A DNA stretch of 64,000 bases from Prorocentrum cordatum (Eukaryota; Sar; Dinophyceae; Prorocentrales; Prorocentraceae), in NCBI GenBank assembly GCA_963575745.1, contig CAUYUJ010018316.1, positions 199,970 through 263,969 on the forward strand, in the 5' to 3' direction. Position 1 is the first letter of the stretch. Each line of letters starts with the position of its first letter. Under the pieces are notes generated by a model. That model was not told the DNA's origin and searched no databases. It saw only the letters and a list, made by a program, of their open reading frames with translations. The position numbers and the translations under genes are program-made. Positions 1-9,424 of this stretch are shown here, piece by piece.

Positions 1-486
1 CGACTGCGTCCACGCTGGGGCCTCGAAGGTGGCGCGGACGCTCTTCCCGAAGACGGACTTGTCGGGCAGGGCGTTGCCCGAGCAGGCATTCCACATACGC
101 TTGACAGAGATTCCACCGAGTGAGCTCACCTTCTTCGTTAACGACTTCAGCTCCAAATTCACGAGGCCCGCCCAGCCGTTTAGCGGTCCTCTGAAGAGCC
201 AGCGCCCATTCGCGTTCTCCAGCCCTGCCAGGAACTCGGACACATTGATCATCGGCATACCTCGGCATGCCTTGATCTTGCCCCCTGGTGCGTCCTTTGT
301 GTGGGTGAAGTTGTCCAGCATGATCTTTGCGTGCCACTTGGCGCCTGCCCCGGTGTTGGCACTGCCGGGATCTGCAGGGTTCGGGCTCTTGCCGGAGTTC
401 TGGCTGCCTGCCTCCAGGCTCTCCTCCTCGTCCAGCTCGTCCTCATCGCCGTCATCGCCCTCTTTAGCGTCGCACCCCCGCAGCAT
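1..486 (-). CDS. Unrecognised protein, C-terminal part runs off the window
   Basis: Reading the minus strand from an ATG at 486-484 gives 162 codons with no stop before base 1, so the 3' end is outside the window. The first ~25 residues are strongly acidic (runs of D and E). They are followed by a Gly/Ser/Asn-rich linker and then a well-mixed, globular-looking stretch (for example KWHAKIMLDNFTH, SEFLAGLENANGRW, GWAGLVNLELKS) rich in Lys, Trp and Phe. Third codon positions are mostly G or C, as expected for dinoflagellate coding DNA, and this frame looks far more protein-like than the opposite strand. I do not recognise the family. The frame opens ~70 bases upstream of the ATG, just inside a small inverted-repeat element (555-715), so an upstream exon or a start altered by that insertion is possible. 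It could also be the last exon of a longer gene or a retroelement fragment. Confidence 0.5.
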   Translation of the reverse strand, partial: MLRGCDAKEGDDGDEDELDEEESLEAGSQNSGKSPNPADPGSANTGAGAKWHAKIMLDNFTHTKDAPGGKIKACRGMPMINVSEFLAGLENANGRWLFRGPLNGWAGLVNLELKSLTKKVSSLGGISVKRMWNACSGNALPDKSVFGKSVRATFEAPAWTQS

Positions 487-554
487 CGACTCTGGCGGCG
501 GATGCAGAGATGTCGAGCGAGACCAGGTTCTCCTCCTGTTCCGAAGAACAAAAC

Positions 555-715
555 TTAAGTCGGGCCTGTCCCCCTACAGAGGGATTGTGGACGAAAAATA
601 AAAAAGAGTCAAACAATACACTAACATATATTCAGAAATTGTCAAAAAATCGTCCCCTGACTACTTTCTGACTTTTTTTGGATATTCCTCCTGTAGGGGG
701 ACAGGCCCAACTTAA
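555..715. mobile_element. Inverted-repeat element family A, copy 1
   Basis: The left end reads TTAAGTCGGGCCTGTCCCC and the right end is its near-perfect reverse complement (TTAAGTTGGGCCTGTCCCC read from the right). The homology continues through CTACAG and into GGGAT/GGAATAT. The ~110-bp interior is AT-rich and non-coding. TTAA lies at both outer edges (555-558 and 712-715). It may be part of the terminus or a target duplication, but the other two copies lack it on at least one side. No transposase is encoded, so this would be a non-autonomous MITE-like element. Sister copies are at 11648-11925 and 42880-43037. Confidence 0.7.
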
Positions 716-879
716 AACAAGACACGACATCAACAGAACGTTTGGAAGGTCTGCACGGGTTCCTTGAATCGGCTCCGGACCCTGCTTCCGCTGGCGCGCG
801 GGGGCGCGGCAGGGAGCGGAGCCGATCCAAGATGTCCACGCGGAGCTCCGAAAGTTGATGCTTAGGCAGTTTACGATCG

Positions 880-1008
880 GGTTCGGTTGGAGAGGACATG
901 CAGGAGGGCACAGACCGCTTCCAGCATCTCATTGCCACAGGGACGCGGGGGACGCAGGACGCGAGACACGGGACGCGAGGCCACTCTGAAGTCGGAAGGG
1001 TCCCCCTA
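880..1008 (+). repeat. Dispersed repeat shared with 7261-7390
   Basis: Starting at TTGGAGAGGACA, this segment aligns by eye with 7261-7390. Both contain a GAGGACACAG-like stretch, then ATTGCCACAG/GTTGCCACAG, then degenerate GACGC/GACAC-rich repeats (GCAAGACACAAGACACGA in the second copy), ending near CTAC. The pair is diverged and I see no reading frame. It lies about 0.85 kb upstream of a family-B element here, whereas the other copy lies just downstream of one, so the blocks have been rearranged. Confidence 0.5.
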
Positions 1009-1470
1009 CGAATCAAGCTGTAATGGATTGCCCTTCTCCTGCTCATGTCGCCCCTGGGCTCCATGCCGTCGCCTCCCGCAGGGGGCGCGCCCCCCTCCAT
1101 GGGCCAAATCACCTCAGGGCAGCCACGGCACTCACCGCACACCTTGAAAAGGACAGGCTCAAGCCGCCATGACTTTGGCACGGAGCGGGCTCGAGCCAGA
1201 ATCCACTTGGCAGAGCCCTGTGGGCTCAGAGCCCCGAGGGGCCAGAATGGAACCTGGGGTCGCTCCCCCAACCGCCTTATTTCCAACCTTCCGCCCACGA
1301 CCTCCCCCTCCCGCATGCCAAGGATGGACCACGAGAGGGGTGACGACGAGGGAGCGAGAAGATGAGGGGGACGGACCCGTGCAGGCGAAACTGAAAGGGG
1401 TGAGCTGGTCCGCAGTCGGTTCGACATGCACGTGAAGCTGACGCCCGAACCAAAGCTGAAACGCACAGAA
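1009..1470. other. GC-rich spacer, no supported feature
   Basis: Non-repetitive, GC-rich sequence. Open frames exist on both strands but their translations are rich in Arg, Pro and Ser without any recognisable domain. I see no gene. Confidence 0.5.
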
Positions 1471-1471
1471 T

Positions 1472-1705
1472 TTGAGCAGGGACCGACCGTCCCAGCATTC
1501 CGATAGGCCTGCCACGACATGTTCTTAGAATCCCAAGTTGTTCTAATAATGAAGACCGTGTTCTCAGAACATAGGCCACATGCGTCAAGAACAAGACAGT
1601 CTCAGCCAGGAATGTCCTGAGAACATCTCGTGCAGACCACAAAAGGCTATCATAACATTCCTTGGCGGGCCTTTGAGCGAGCCTGGACGCTCTGCCACTG
1701 CTTGA
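1472..1705 (+). repeat. Dispersed repeat with TGTTCT-AGAACA palindromes, copy 1
   Basis: About 234 bp that align by eye with 45361-45593: both begin TTGAGCAGGGACCGACCGTCCC, continue through GGCCT..C.ACGAC.TGTTC, TCTCGGCC/TCTCAGCC AG.AATGT, TTTCGTGCA.ACCACAA, and end at GCCACTGC.TGA. Three imperfect palindromes of the type ATGTTCT-N-AGAACAT are spaced through it (about 1522-1535, 1559-1573 and 1610-1627). No open reading frame spans it. Two stronger examples of the same palindrome at 6490-6506 and 6533-6549 suggest a partial third copy there. Confidence 0.65.
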
Positions 1706-1833
1706 AGAATGGAAAGGCCCACCCTGCAGGCTCGGCTCCCCCCACCCCCCCCCGACCAGCAGCCAATCAACCCAGGTTTGTAACCTCCGTGCGCCCTCCC
1801 CGACATCCAACGCCGCGGTTGGATGTTCTCGCC

Positions 1834-1953
1834 ATCGCTCGGACGTCCATTTCCCGTGCAGTTGTCGGTTTCGTGCGCGTTTTTGTTGGCTCGATGGTCC
1901 AGGATGGTCCTCGATGGTTCTCGCCGAAAAAAAAATGCACACGTCCGAGCGAT
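1834..1953. mobile_element. Inverted-repeat element family B, copy 1
   Basis: A 120-bp block bounded by a perfect 13-bp terminal inverted repeat, ATCGCTCGGACGT at 1834-1846 and ACGTCCGAGCGAT at 1941-1953. The interior is non-coding, with a run of nine A before the right end and the sequence GGTCC..GATGG repeated. The same termini bound 6938-7058, and the interiors are alignable (CCATT-CCC, GTTTT/GGTTTTT, GATGGTCC/GATCCATCC, CGCCGA-GAAAAA). It is a MITE-like element without coding capacity. Confidence 0.7.
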
Positions 1954-2534
1954 GCCAGGTTTTGTTCACGACACGTGTCCTGAGAGGTCTGGACTCCTTG
2001 CCCGGGCCCTGTTCTTCATCCCGAGTCGCTATTCGACGGTCCCCGGGCCCGGCGAGGGACCCAGGAGGACGAACAGCGCCAAAAAGATCAAACGCTCCAT
2101 CGATTACCACGCCAATATTTTCTGGCGGCGTATTGTCAAAGCACCGGCGACGAGGGCAGAATATTCACTACCGAACCGTATGTATGGCCGGCGTGACACA
2201 GATTTGTTAGGCACACGCCGTAACGGTCTGGACAGCCGTCGCTTAACACTCAAGTGAAAACTCAAGATGGTCCCTCATGGTCAGCCGTGGGACGACATGA
2301 GGGCACTCGCGCTGGAGGTCATCGCTCGTCAAACCGTATGGCGGCTGCCGGTCAGGCAGCATGTTGGACGTGAAACGGTCTCACGGCGAGTCAATTCTGC
2401 AACAGGACAGGAGCGGCCAAGAGGGGGGTGTCCAAGAGGGGGGGGTGCAAATCATGACCGGCGGCATGTGCGCGGCCCAGCGGGGGGGCCAGGGACGTAA
2501 TGAAAGAAGAAGAGGCGCCATGAAATCTGGGGAA
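1954..2534. other. No supported feature
   Basis: Mixed-composition sequence with short open frames only. A short GGGGGGTG tandem occurs near 2420-2450. Nothing recognisable. Confidence 0.5.
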
Positions 2535-2558
2535 ATATCATGGCCCCCGCCATGATAT
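2535..2558. other. Perfect 10-bp stem hairpin followed by a C-run
   Basis: ATATCATGGC (2535-2544), a CCCC spacer, and GCCATGATAT (2549-2558) form a perfect inverted repeat. It is followed directly by a run of about twelve C. No gene lies immediately upstream on either strand, so a terminator role is not supported. It may be the core of a small palindromic element. Confidence 0.5.
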
Positions 2559-2749
2559 CCCCCCCCCCCTAGTCATCACCCCCCTCTTTTCCGCCCCCGA
2601 AACAGGAGAGGAGCCAGAAGAGGGTCCCCGGGAGCCGAAGAGTGCAAACCCTCCCCCGTCGCGACTTCTTGTCGTGACGCGCGGAGGCCTCGCCTTCGGG
2701 CCGTGCCTCGGGCCTCCTGCGGCCGTGCAGGGCCGACCTGGGCACCCCT

Positions 2750-2965
2750 GCAGGCGCCCTCTTCGAGGCGCAGCTGCTCGGAAGCACCCTGGGGCTGGGA
2801 GGCCTCTTGGGAGCCTCCTGGGGGCCTCTTGGGGCCATCTTGGGGCCTCTTGCGACCTCCTCAGAAGCGCAAATGAGCGCTACCCCCTGAGAAGGACAAA
2901 ATGAGGCCAAAACCTTCGTAAAATCAATGATTTTGATATCAAGGAAGAGGAGCTCCCAGGAAGCC
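2750..2965 (-). repeat. CCAAGANGGCC array, inverted, with bridge sequence
   Basis: The plus strand reads repeated CTTGGGGGCCTCTTGGGGCC, the reverse complement of the arrays at 26.9-37.6 kb. It is followed by a non-repetitive bridge containing AAAATCAATGATTTT, also seen at the junctions of the arrays at 20.1-20.8 kb. Translations of all frames are low-complexity Gly/Pro/Leu/Trp or Pro/Lys/Arg repeats, so I do not call a gene. Confidence 0.6.
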
Positions 2966-3074
2966 ACCAGCACGTCCCGAAGCCCTCCGTTGCCACTCTT
3001 CGGAGGTCCACGCTGGCGGGTGCTCGCGCCGCCGAGGCGCGCCCGACGAGGGGCGCCGAAGCGGCGGCCAGGCT

Positions 3075-3330
3075 TGGGCAGGGGACTGGTCGTCCCGGCA
3101 TGCCTATCGACCTACACGTCGTTCGTGTCGAAGCGTGCTCATTTCTGACTGTGCTCGTTTCTAATTGTTCCTGGCCCCCTAGTGGCCCGGAAGAGGCCCA
3201 GGATAGATGAATTAGAAATGAAAGGATCTCGGCCCCCCAAAACAATGAAAGAAACCGAGTACTTAGAAATTAACAGCGTGCACCAAGACATGATCTCAGA
3301 ACAAAAGTTACAGAACTAAACCGATGTGCG
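3075..3330 (+). repeat. Possible diverged relative of the 1472/45361 repeat
   Basis: The segment from GGACTGGTCGTCCCGGCATG resembles GACCGACCGTCCCGGCATTC of the 45361 copy, and is followed by a comparable CGACCTAC-ACGTCGTTC. Downstream similarity fades, with ACATGATCTCAGAACA near 3290 recalling the palindromes of that family. The match is weak and judged by eye. Confidence 0.3.
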
Positions 3331-3477
3331 TGCCACCCCGAAGTTGCGGATAAGAATGAGTGGGGGGCGAGGACGTCGGCAGTCTGCGGGGCTCTGAAGA
3401 AGCCCGCCGCGGGCGCGCAACTTTTACACATTATGCAGTGGGCCCGCCGCAGGCGCCGATTTTTCGTCTAAACAATG

Positions 3478-3700
3478 TGGGTGGGTCGCTGGGTGGGTCG
3501 CCGTTGGGTCGCGGGCGGGTCGCGGGTGGGTCGCAGGTGGGTCGCGGGTGGGTCGCGAATGGGTCGCGGGCGGGTCGCAGGGTGGGTCGCGGCTGGGTCG
3601 CGGGTGGGTCGCGGGTGGGTCGCAGGGTGGGTCGCGGCTGGGTCGCGGGTGGGTCGCTGGTGGGTCGCTGGTGGGTCGCGGGTGGGTCGCGCGCAACGTC
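3478..3700 (+). repeat. GGGTCGC minisatellite
   Basis: About 20 tandem units of 10-11 bp (GGGTCGCGGGT, GGGTCGCGGGC and variants). All frames are open because the unit has no stop, giving G/R/V/S or P/T/D/R repeats. This is part of the first module of composite element I. Confidence 0.85.
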
Positions 3701-3720
3701 GCGGGGGGGACGACGAAAAC

Positions 3721-3768
<48 letters not shown>
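3721..3768 (+). repeat. (AAC)16 microsatellite
   Basis: Sixteen uninterrupted AAC/CAA triplets. It sits at the junction between the GGGTCGC array and block D. The same triplet tract marks every such junction in composite copies I and II, so it belongs to the element's structure. Confidence 0.9.
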
Positions 3769-3769
<1 letters not shown>

Positions 3770-4017
3770 CATTTTAAAACTGTTCCGCCCTTATCTGCTC
3801 GAGTGTCTAATAACGCGTATTTCCCAAACCCTCGATACCCGCCCTCTTCGTCTTCGATCGAAACCCTTTTTGGGGGTATACCTTTCTTCCCTGCAGCCCG
3901 GGCCCTGGCAAGCGGCGGGGCTGCCGCGGACCTTCGGCCTGGCCAGCGGCAGCACTGATCGGCGGGGCGGCCGCGGACCGTCGACCCGACCCCAAGAGGG
4001 ACGGACAGGGGACCGAC

Positions 4018-4022
4018 CACGA

Positions 4023-4054
<32 letters not shown>

Positions 4055-4085
4055 ACGGCGGCGACGACGACGACGACGAGCGAAA
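4018..4085 (+). repeat. (GAC)n microsatellite
   Basis: About 20 GAC triplets with a few GGC interruptions. The resulting poly-Arg, poly-Asp or poly-Val frames are artefacts of the repeat. Confidence 0.85.
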
Positions 4086-4105
4086 GCGAGAGAGAACGAC
4101 AGCAG

Positions 4106-4912
4106 GGCCACGAAGGACACGAAGTAGGCCACGAAGGGCGACAGCGGGGACACGAAGGGAATGCGTATGGCGCCACGAAGAGCGCGAACGAGCGGGGGCC
4201 ACGAATAGCAGATAATGCGGGGCCACAGGAGGCAACGATGGGGCCACTGAGGGTAGCAACTGGGCCACGTAGGACAGTGAGGGGGCCACAAACGGCGACA
4301 GCGGGGCCACGAAGGGCATGCACATGGGGCCACAACGGGCGCGAACGAGCGGGGGCGCCGAAGGGCATACGTATACTAGGCCGCGGAGGGCAAGGACAGG
4401 GCCACTGAGGGCAGCAACGGGGCCACGAAGGGCATGCAGATGGGGCCACCACGGGCGCGAACGAGCGGGGGCCACGAATAGCATACATACATGGCGCCAC
4501 GAAGGGCAACGAGGGGGCAACGAAGGGCTGCAACGGGCCCACGAAGGGCAGCGAGGGGGCCACGAAGGGCTGCCACGGGGCCACGAAGGGCTGCAACGGG
4601 GCCACGAAGTGCAGCGAGGGGGCCACGAAGGGCTGCAACGGGGCCACGACAAAGCGGGGGGGCCACGAAGGGCTGCAACGGGGCCACGAAGGGCGGCGAG
4701 GAGGCCACGAGGGGCTGCAACGGGGCCACGAAGGGCAGCGAGGGGGCCACGAAGGGCTGCAACGGGGCCACGAAACAAAGCGAGGGGGCCACGAAGGGCC
4801 ACGAAGGGCAGCGAGGGGGCCACGAAGGGCTGCAACGGGGCCACGAAACAAAGCGAGGGGGCCACGAAGGGCTGCAACGGGATCACGAAGGGCAGCGAGA
4901 TCCCGATGCCTA
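4106..4912 (+). repeat. 21-bp GGGGCCACGAAGGGC minisatellite
   Basis: Tandem 21-bp units, GGGGCCACGAAGGGC followed by TGCAAC or AGCGAG, often alternating to give a 42-bp dimer. The left third is more diverged and includes AT-rich spacers such as CGTATACTAG. Because 21 is a multiple of three, frames stay open for hundreds of bases and give 7-residue protein repeats. I treat these as passive. Related arrays occur at 23466-24165 and 25050-25505. Confidence 0.85.
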
Positions 4913-4914
4913 GG

Positions 4915-5210
4915 TAATCTGTAAGGGAGTCCCAAGCGTGAGCGCGACTCCTGGGTGCCTGGGTGTCGGGAGTGCGGCGCTACAGTAAATTGCAAGGAAA
5001 TTCCAACGCAAGGGCGTTATTGTTCAGTAAATTGCAAGCAAGTCTCCAGCGAGAGCGCGACTGCAGAGCGCTGGGGGAGCGATGCTTGAATACAGTGTAA
5101 GGAAGTCTCCAGCGAAAGCGCGACTCCTGAATAACATGCGAGGAAGTCTCGGGCGGGAGCGGGGGTCCTGGCTAAATTGTGAGGAAGTCTCAAGCGGGAG
5201 CCGTTGTTGT
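4915..5210 (+). repeat. 41-bp AGGAAGTCTC array, first block
   Basis: Degenerate tandem units of about 41-45 bp with the core AAATTG.GAGGAAGTCTC.AGCG.GAGCGCGA.TCCTG. The last unit runs directly into block G (GAGCCGTTGTTGTTGTAACC). Confidence 0.75.
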
Positions 5211-5754
5211 TGTAACCCACAGCCAGGGACCCAATTTGAGCATCAAGACTTTCTCTGTCAAAGAACAAGGTGCGAGCGTCGAGGAACACACTTTGATAGA
5301 GAAAAAACAATATGCACCGGTGGGGGGGGGGGATGAACAATAATTATTCTTCAGAAGTGAGAGTTCAACAACAACAACAACAACAACCATTTTAAGGCTG
5401 TGCGCTCTTACTTGCCCGCGAGTCATTCAACACGTATACCCTACACCCTCGATGCCCGCCCTCTTCGTCTTCGATCACACCCCTTTCGGGGGGATTATTT
5501 TTCTTTGCTGAGGCCGGCGGGCTTAGACGTACGGGCAAACCGGAACGGGCGGACAATCCTTCGGGGGCGTACATCTCTCTGCCCGCCATTGGAATTGGCG
5601 CGGGCCCTGCAAGAGGAGGAGGGGAAGAACGAGGGAGAGTGGGAGGAAGGGGAGGGGGAAGGACGAAGGAAGAGGGAAGATACCACGTTGTGAAGGCGTC
5701 CTTGGCGCGTGCGTGGTTCCTGAGCGCCGAAACGCAATTCCATAATAATTTGTG

Positions 5755-6190
5755 AGGACGTCGCACGCGAGAGCGCAATCCTGAGTACATTGTGAGGAAA
5801 TCTCAAGCGGAAGCGGGGGCCCTGACTAAGTTGCGAGGAAGTCTCAAGCGGGAGCGCCGTTCCTGAGCAAATTGCACGGAAGTCTCAGGCGGGAGCGGGG
5901 GTCCTCACTAAATTGCGAGGAAGTCTCAGGCGGGAGCGCCGTTCCTGAGTCAATTGCGCGGAAATGTCAGGCAGGAGCGGGGGTCCTGAGTAAAATTCGA
6001 AGAAGTCTCACGCGGGAGCGCCGTTCCCACGTAAATTGCACGGAAGTCTCAGGCGGGAGCGGGGGTCTTGATTACATTGCGAGGAAGTCTCAGACGGGAG
6101 CGCCTTTCCTGAGTAAATTGCGCGGAAGTCTCAGGCGGGAGCGGGGGTCCTGAGTAAAAATCGAAGAAGTCTCAGGCGGGAGCCGTTGTT
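5755..6190 (+). repeat. 41-bp AGGAAGTCTC array, second block
   Basis: About ten units, clearer than the first block: AATTGCGAGGAAGTCTCAGG then CGGGAGCGCCGTTCCTGAGT. Units ending GCCGTTCCTGAG alternate with units ending GGGGGTCCTGAG, giving an ~83-bp higher-order period. The array ends in block G at about 6180. Confidence 0.85.
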
Positions 6191-6345
6191 GTTGTAGCCC
6201 GGGGAGCAGGGGCACAGTTTGAGCAGGAAGACTTTCCTTGAGAAAAAACAAGGTGCGAGCCCCGGGGGTGGCACTTCAATCAAAAAAATCAATGTGCACC
6301 GGTGGGGGGGGATCAACAATAATTATTCTTCAAGAGTGAGAGTTC

Positions 6346-6385
<40 letters not shown>

Positions 6386-6475
6386 GCAACAATCCGCACC
6401 GCAGAACCTCACTTCAGCCACGCGCCCAGGGACGATGAATGACCGTTCGGCCCCTGCACTCTGAACAAAACAAGA

Positions 6476-6937
6476 CGGTGGCAATCAGACATGTTCTAAG
6501 AACATGCCGTGGAACAACACAACATGTTCGTAGAACATGATTTGGTGGGCACAAGATGGGGCCGGTGCTCTGCCGTCCACTCTCGCGCAGCACCAGCATG
6601 CTAGTGCACTGCATTCTGAGGCCGGGCGATGCCCGCGCGCCTGCACACTTGAGCCCTGCATTTTCCATGATGGCATGTGCTTTTAATTAGTTTGCCTATA
6701 CGCCGTCTGGGCGCGGCATATCTCATTCGTTAGTTCACAAAAAAAAAAAAGGTACCGATACCGCCGCTCCCCAGATCTATCCCAGGGTGCGTTCTGACCA
6801 AAACTTCGAGGCGAATCCACGAGTGGCGACAAGGGCCGCCCAGCAGGCCCACAACGGGGAAACGTGGCAAGGGTAGCGGCATGGGTACCTTTTTCCTCCC
6901 CCGCCATGAGCAAGCCAGGATGCCTCGCAATCCGGCC
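6476..6937. other. Spacer with two ATGTTC-GAACAT palindromes
   Basis: CATGTTCTAAGAACATG (6490-6506) and CATGTTCGTAGAACATG (6533-6549) are perfect palindromes around their centres, 43 bp apart, of the same kind as in the 1472 and 45361 repeats. The rest shows no gene. A 12-A run is at 6739-6750. Confidence 0.5.
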
Positions 6938-7058
6938 ATCGCTCGGACGTCCATTCCCTGTGTTTTTCCCGTTTCGCGCGCGGGTTTTTCGAAGGATGAT
7001 CCATCCAGGATGCTCCTTAACAATCCCCGCCGAGAAAAAGTGCACACGTCCGAGCGAT
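6938..7058. mobile_element. Inverted-repeat element family B, copy 2
   Basis: Perfect 13-bp terminal inverted repeats ATCGCTCGGACGT (6938-6950) and ACGTCCGAGCGAT (7046-7058) enclose a non-coding interior that aligns with 1834-1953. Length 121 bp against 120 bp in copy 1. I see no convincing target-site duplication. Confidence 0.7.
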
Positions 7059-7260
7059 ACGAAGCAATTGCTTGACGGAGACAGGCGGCAGCGGCCCCCG
7101 GCGTGCCAGGCTCGCGCGCGCTCGCCTGCTGCACCGTGTGCTCGCTGAGGGCGCCGACCTCGGAGCAGAAGGGCACCCACTTGAGCGCGGTGTCTATGTG
7201 GTACCTCCCCGCGATACGGCGAAACGAGGACGAGAATAAGATCGGGTGGAATAAAGCCGG

Positions 7261-7390
7261 GCTTGATTGGAGAGGACACGCGAGAGGACACAGGACCCTT
7301 CCGAAGGCCACGTTGCCACAGAAATGCAGGAGGCATGGGTCGCAAGACACAAGACACGAGGGTACCCTTGATCTGACAGGGTCGACCTAC
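7261..7390 (+). repeat. Dispersed repeat shared with 880-1008
   Basis: Second copy of the segment described at 880-1008, beginning GATTGGAGAGGACAC. It lies ~200 bp downstream of the family-B element. Confidence 0.5.
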
Positions 7391-8469
7391 TAATCCGGGC
7401 CGCCTGTATATCGGGAATTGCTGACGCCCTGCGGCTCTGGAATCTGTCTCGGGCGCCGCGGCCTTCCCAAAGAGCGCTCCGGAACGCTCTGAGAGCGTTC
7501 TGGAGCGCTCTGGAACATTTCATCCTCGTGCTGGCCCTGCCCGACAAGACCCTTCTGTGGCAATTCATGGGAACCTCCCATACTGTCTTGCTGGCTCTTG
7601 CGAACCGACGCCGATCGAGGCTAAATCGACACTCGTCGACGCTAATCGAAGCTAAATCGAGACTACCTCATCGATTGCCAAACGCCAACCGACGATAATG
7701 CACTCGAATGATGGAATTGCGAATGAAAGCGGCGCTCCTACACCGAAAGATCTCATCGCGTTGTAAAACAATCATGGCGGGACTACTCAGGATGAAAAGG
7801 CGGTCCCGGGGAAGGGGTCCAGATCTCTGGGGGTCCACGTCATGACAAAATCACGACGTCGGGGGTCAGGGCCCCAGGCCGAGACCGAGCAGTTGCAGCA
7901 GAAAGGAGGCACCTCGTGAGCGGCAGGCGCACCCGTATCCACGCCCTCGCGGCCTGGGCTCCGGGGCGCGATCCCATGGATGCGCGGTCGCGTGGATACC
8001 GCGCGGGGCATCCGCGAAGCAACGCCCTGCATGCATGGGGTCGCGGCCCAAGGGTCCCGCCCGAGAGCCGTGGATACGGATGTCTTCCGCCCGCGAACAG
8101 TGCCATGAAAGACAATTGTTCTTGGAGAAATAGTCATGGATTTGGTCCACCGTGTTCGGGCTTGGGCCCATGACGGGCCCCAGGGCCGTAATCGAAAGCA
8201 GCTCGGGACGAAGAAGCGGTCCTGTGAAAAGTCCTGGGGTCCAGGATCCATTTCCCTCAAGACCCCTCGCCTCCACGGCGACACCTGCCGCAGAAACGAC
8301 GACGCAGTCTGGCAGTCCAGCAGTTATCCTTCTCTCTCCCCATTCCCTTTTTCCTGACAAAGAGCCCCGCCCTGCCGCACCCCAAAACGTGTCGGGAGAG
8401 CGGGCCGGGCGTTTCGTCTGAGACCCCCTCGCCATTTACGATCCGGAAGCTCGAACTCTGCAGCAGCTC
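7391..8469. other. Spacer with a 19-bp palindrome, no gene seen
   Basis: GAACGCTCTGAGAGCGTTC (7482-7500) is a perfect palindrome around its central G, inside a short run of GAGCGCTC-like repeats (7471-7515). Short GCTAAATCGA repeats follow at 7615-7665. The remainder has open frames without recognisable protein features. Confidence 0.5.
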
Positions 8470-9010
8470 CACGGATAGAGGGCGGGTGGTTTTCAAAATG
8501 TGGCTCTCGCCTCAGCGACGCGCGCATTCGCTTCAAAAGTTCGCAACGGCTTCACGGATGGAGGGCGGATTGTTTCTCCACTCAGCGCCGCGCACATTCG
8601 TCTTGTGAGCTCGCAACCGCTCCACTGATAGAGGGCTGGTCGTTTTCAAAATGTTGCTCTCGCCGTGGCGCCGCACACATTCGCCCTGTCAGCTCGCAAC
8701 AGTTGCATTGATGCAGGGCGGGCCGTTTTCAAAATGTGGCTCGCGCCTTGGCACGAAATTCAGCCGTCTTGAAAGTTCGCAACAGCTTCACTGATGGAGA
8801 GCGGTTCGTTTTCAAAACGTTGCTCTCGCCGTGGCGCTGCGCACGTTCGCCCTGAAAGTTCGCGCCGATGTCATGGATGGAGGGCGCGCCATTTTCAAAA
8901 TGTGGCCCGCGCTTCAGGGCCGCGAGCGTTCTTGATAAAAGTTTGCAGCAGGTTCAACGACGGATGGCGGATTCTTTTTCAAAGCGTGGTTCTCGCCTGA
9001 GTGCCGCACG
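8470..9010 (+). repeat. ~83-bp diverged satellite
   Basis: The block CGTTTTCAAAATGTGGCTCTCGCC recurs near 8487, 8640, 8722, 8807, 8890 and 8970, with a degenerate version near 8565. Each block is preceded by GTTCGCAAC.GCTTCACTGATGGAGGGCGG, giving a period of about 83 bp and roughly seven units. Divergence between units is high, so the array looks old. Confidence 0.7.
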
Positions 9011-9424
9011 CCCTGATTAAACAAGCTTGCTACAGTTACAAGGATTCGTCTGGTCCAAGTCCTGGGAACGGTGCTCTGGCAGGATTTCTGGTTGTCAGGA
9101 CGCAACCGTATCGTTGATTGGCGGTGTTGAAATCTCAGGAACGGTCTTCGTCTCCTGGCACGATTAAGGGTTGTCAGGACGTAACAGTTAGATTGGTCCG
9201 CGGAGATAAAGTCTGAGCAGCGGTGTGTTGGCCAGATCGACGATTCTGAGACAGTTGTCTTCGAATGGGCGACTTCCCCATGAAAGCAATGTTATCCAAC
9301 GTTGGCCCCTAACAGCGGATTATTTGAAAGCTAAGCGGTGGAATCCAGAGGGTGCAACCACTGTAGCATTCGATGTGGTGCAAGCCAGTAGGTGCAAACT
9401 AAGAATTCGACGTGATGCGGTCGA

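Larger units (their letters stand above)
3341..6464 (+). mobile_element. Composite repeat element, copy I
   Basis: Ordered modules: a start block (GCGGATAA..GAGTGGGGGGCG, then GCAGTCTGCG..GCTCTGA); a GGGTCGC array (3478-3700); (AAC)n; block D (CTCGATACCCGCCCTCTTCGTCTTCGATCG, about 3770-3900); a GAC tract; a 21-bp array (4106-4912); a 41-bp array; block G (GAGCCGTTGTTGTTGTAACC.. to GATCAACAATAATTATTCTTC); (CAA)n; then D, the 41-bp array, G and (CAA)n again. The terminal block is 6389-6464 (AATCCGCACCGCAGAACC .. AGGGACGATGAATGACC). The same start and end bound 21153-26838 and, on the minus strand, 18020-18315. No transposase or conserved coding sequence is visible. Whether it is mobile or an expanding satellite complex is unknown. 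Confidence 0.65.

Noticed and set aside
642-1520. 292-codon minus-strand frame
   Set aside because: Composition is Arg/Pro/Ser-rich, it spans two unrelated dispersed repeats and one end of a MITE-like element, and no domain is visible.
3360-4995. Long open frames over the GGGTCGC, CAA, GAC and 21-bp arrays
   Set aside because: They are open only because the repeat units lack stops; both strands and several frames are open at once and the translations are low-complexity.
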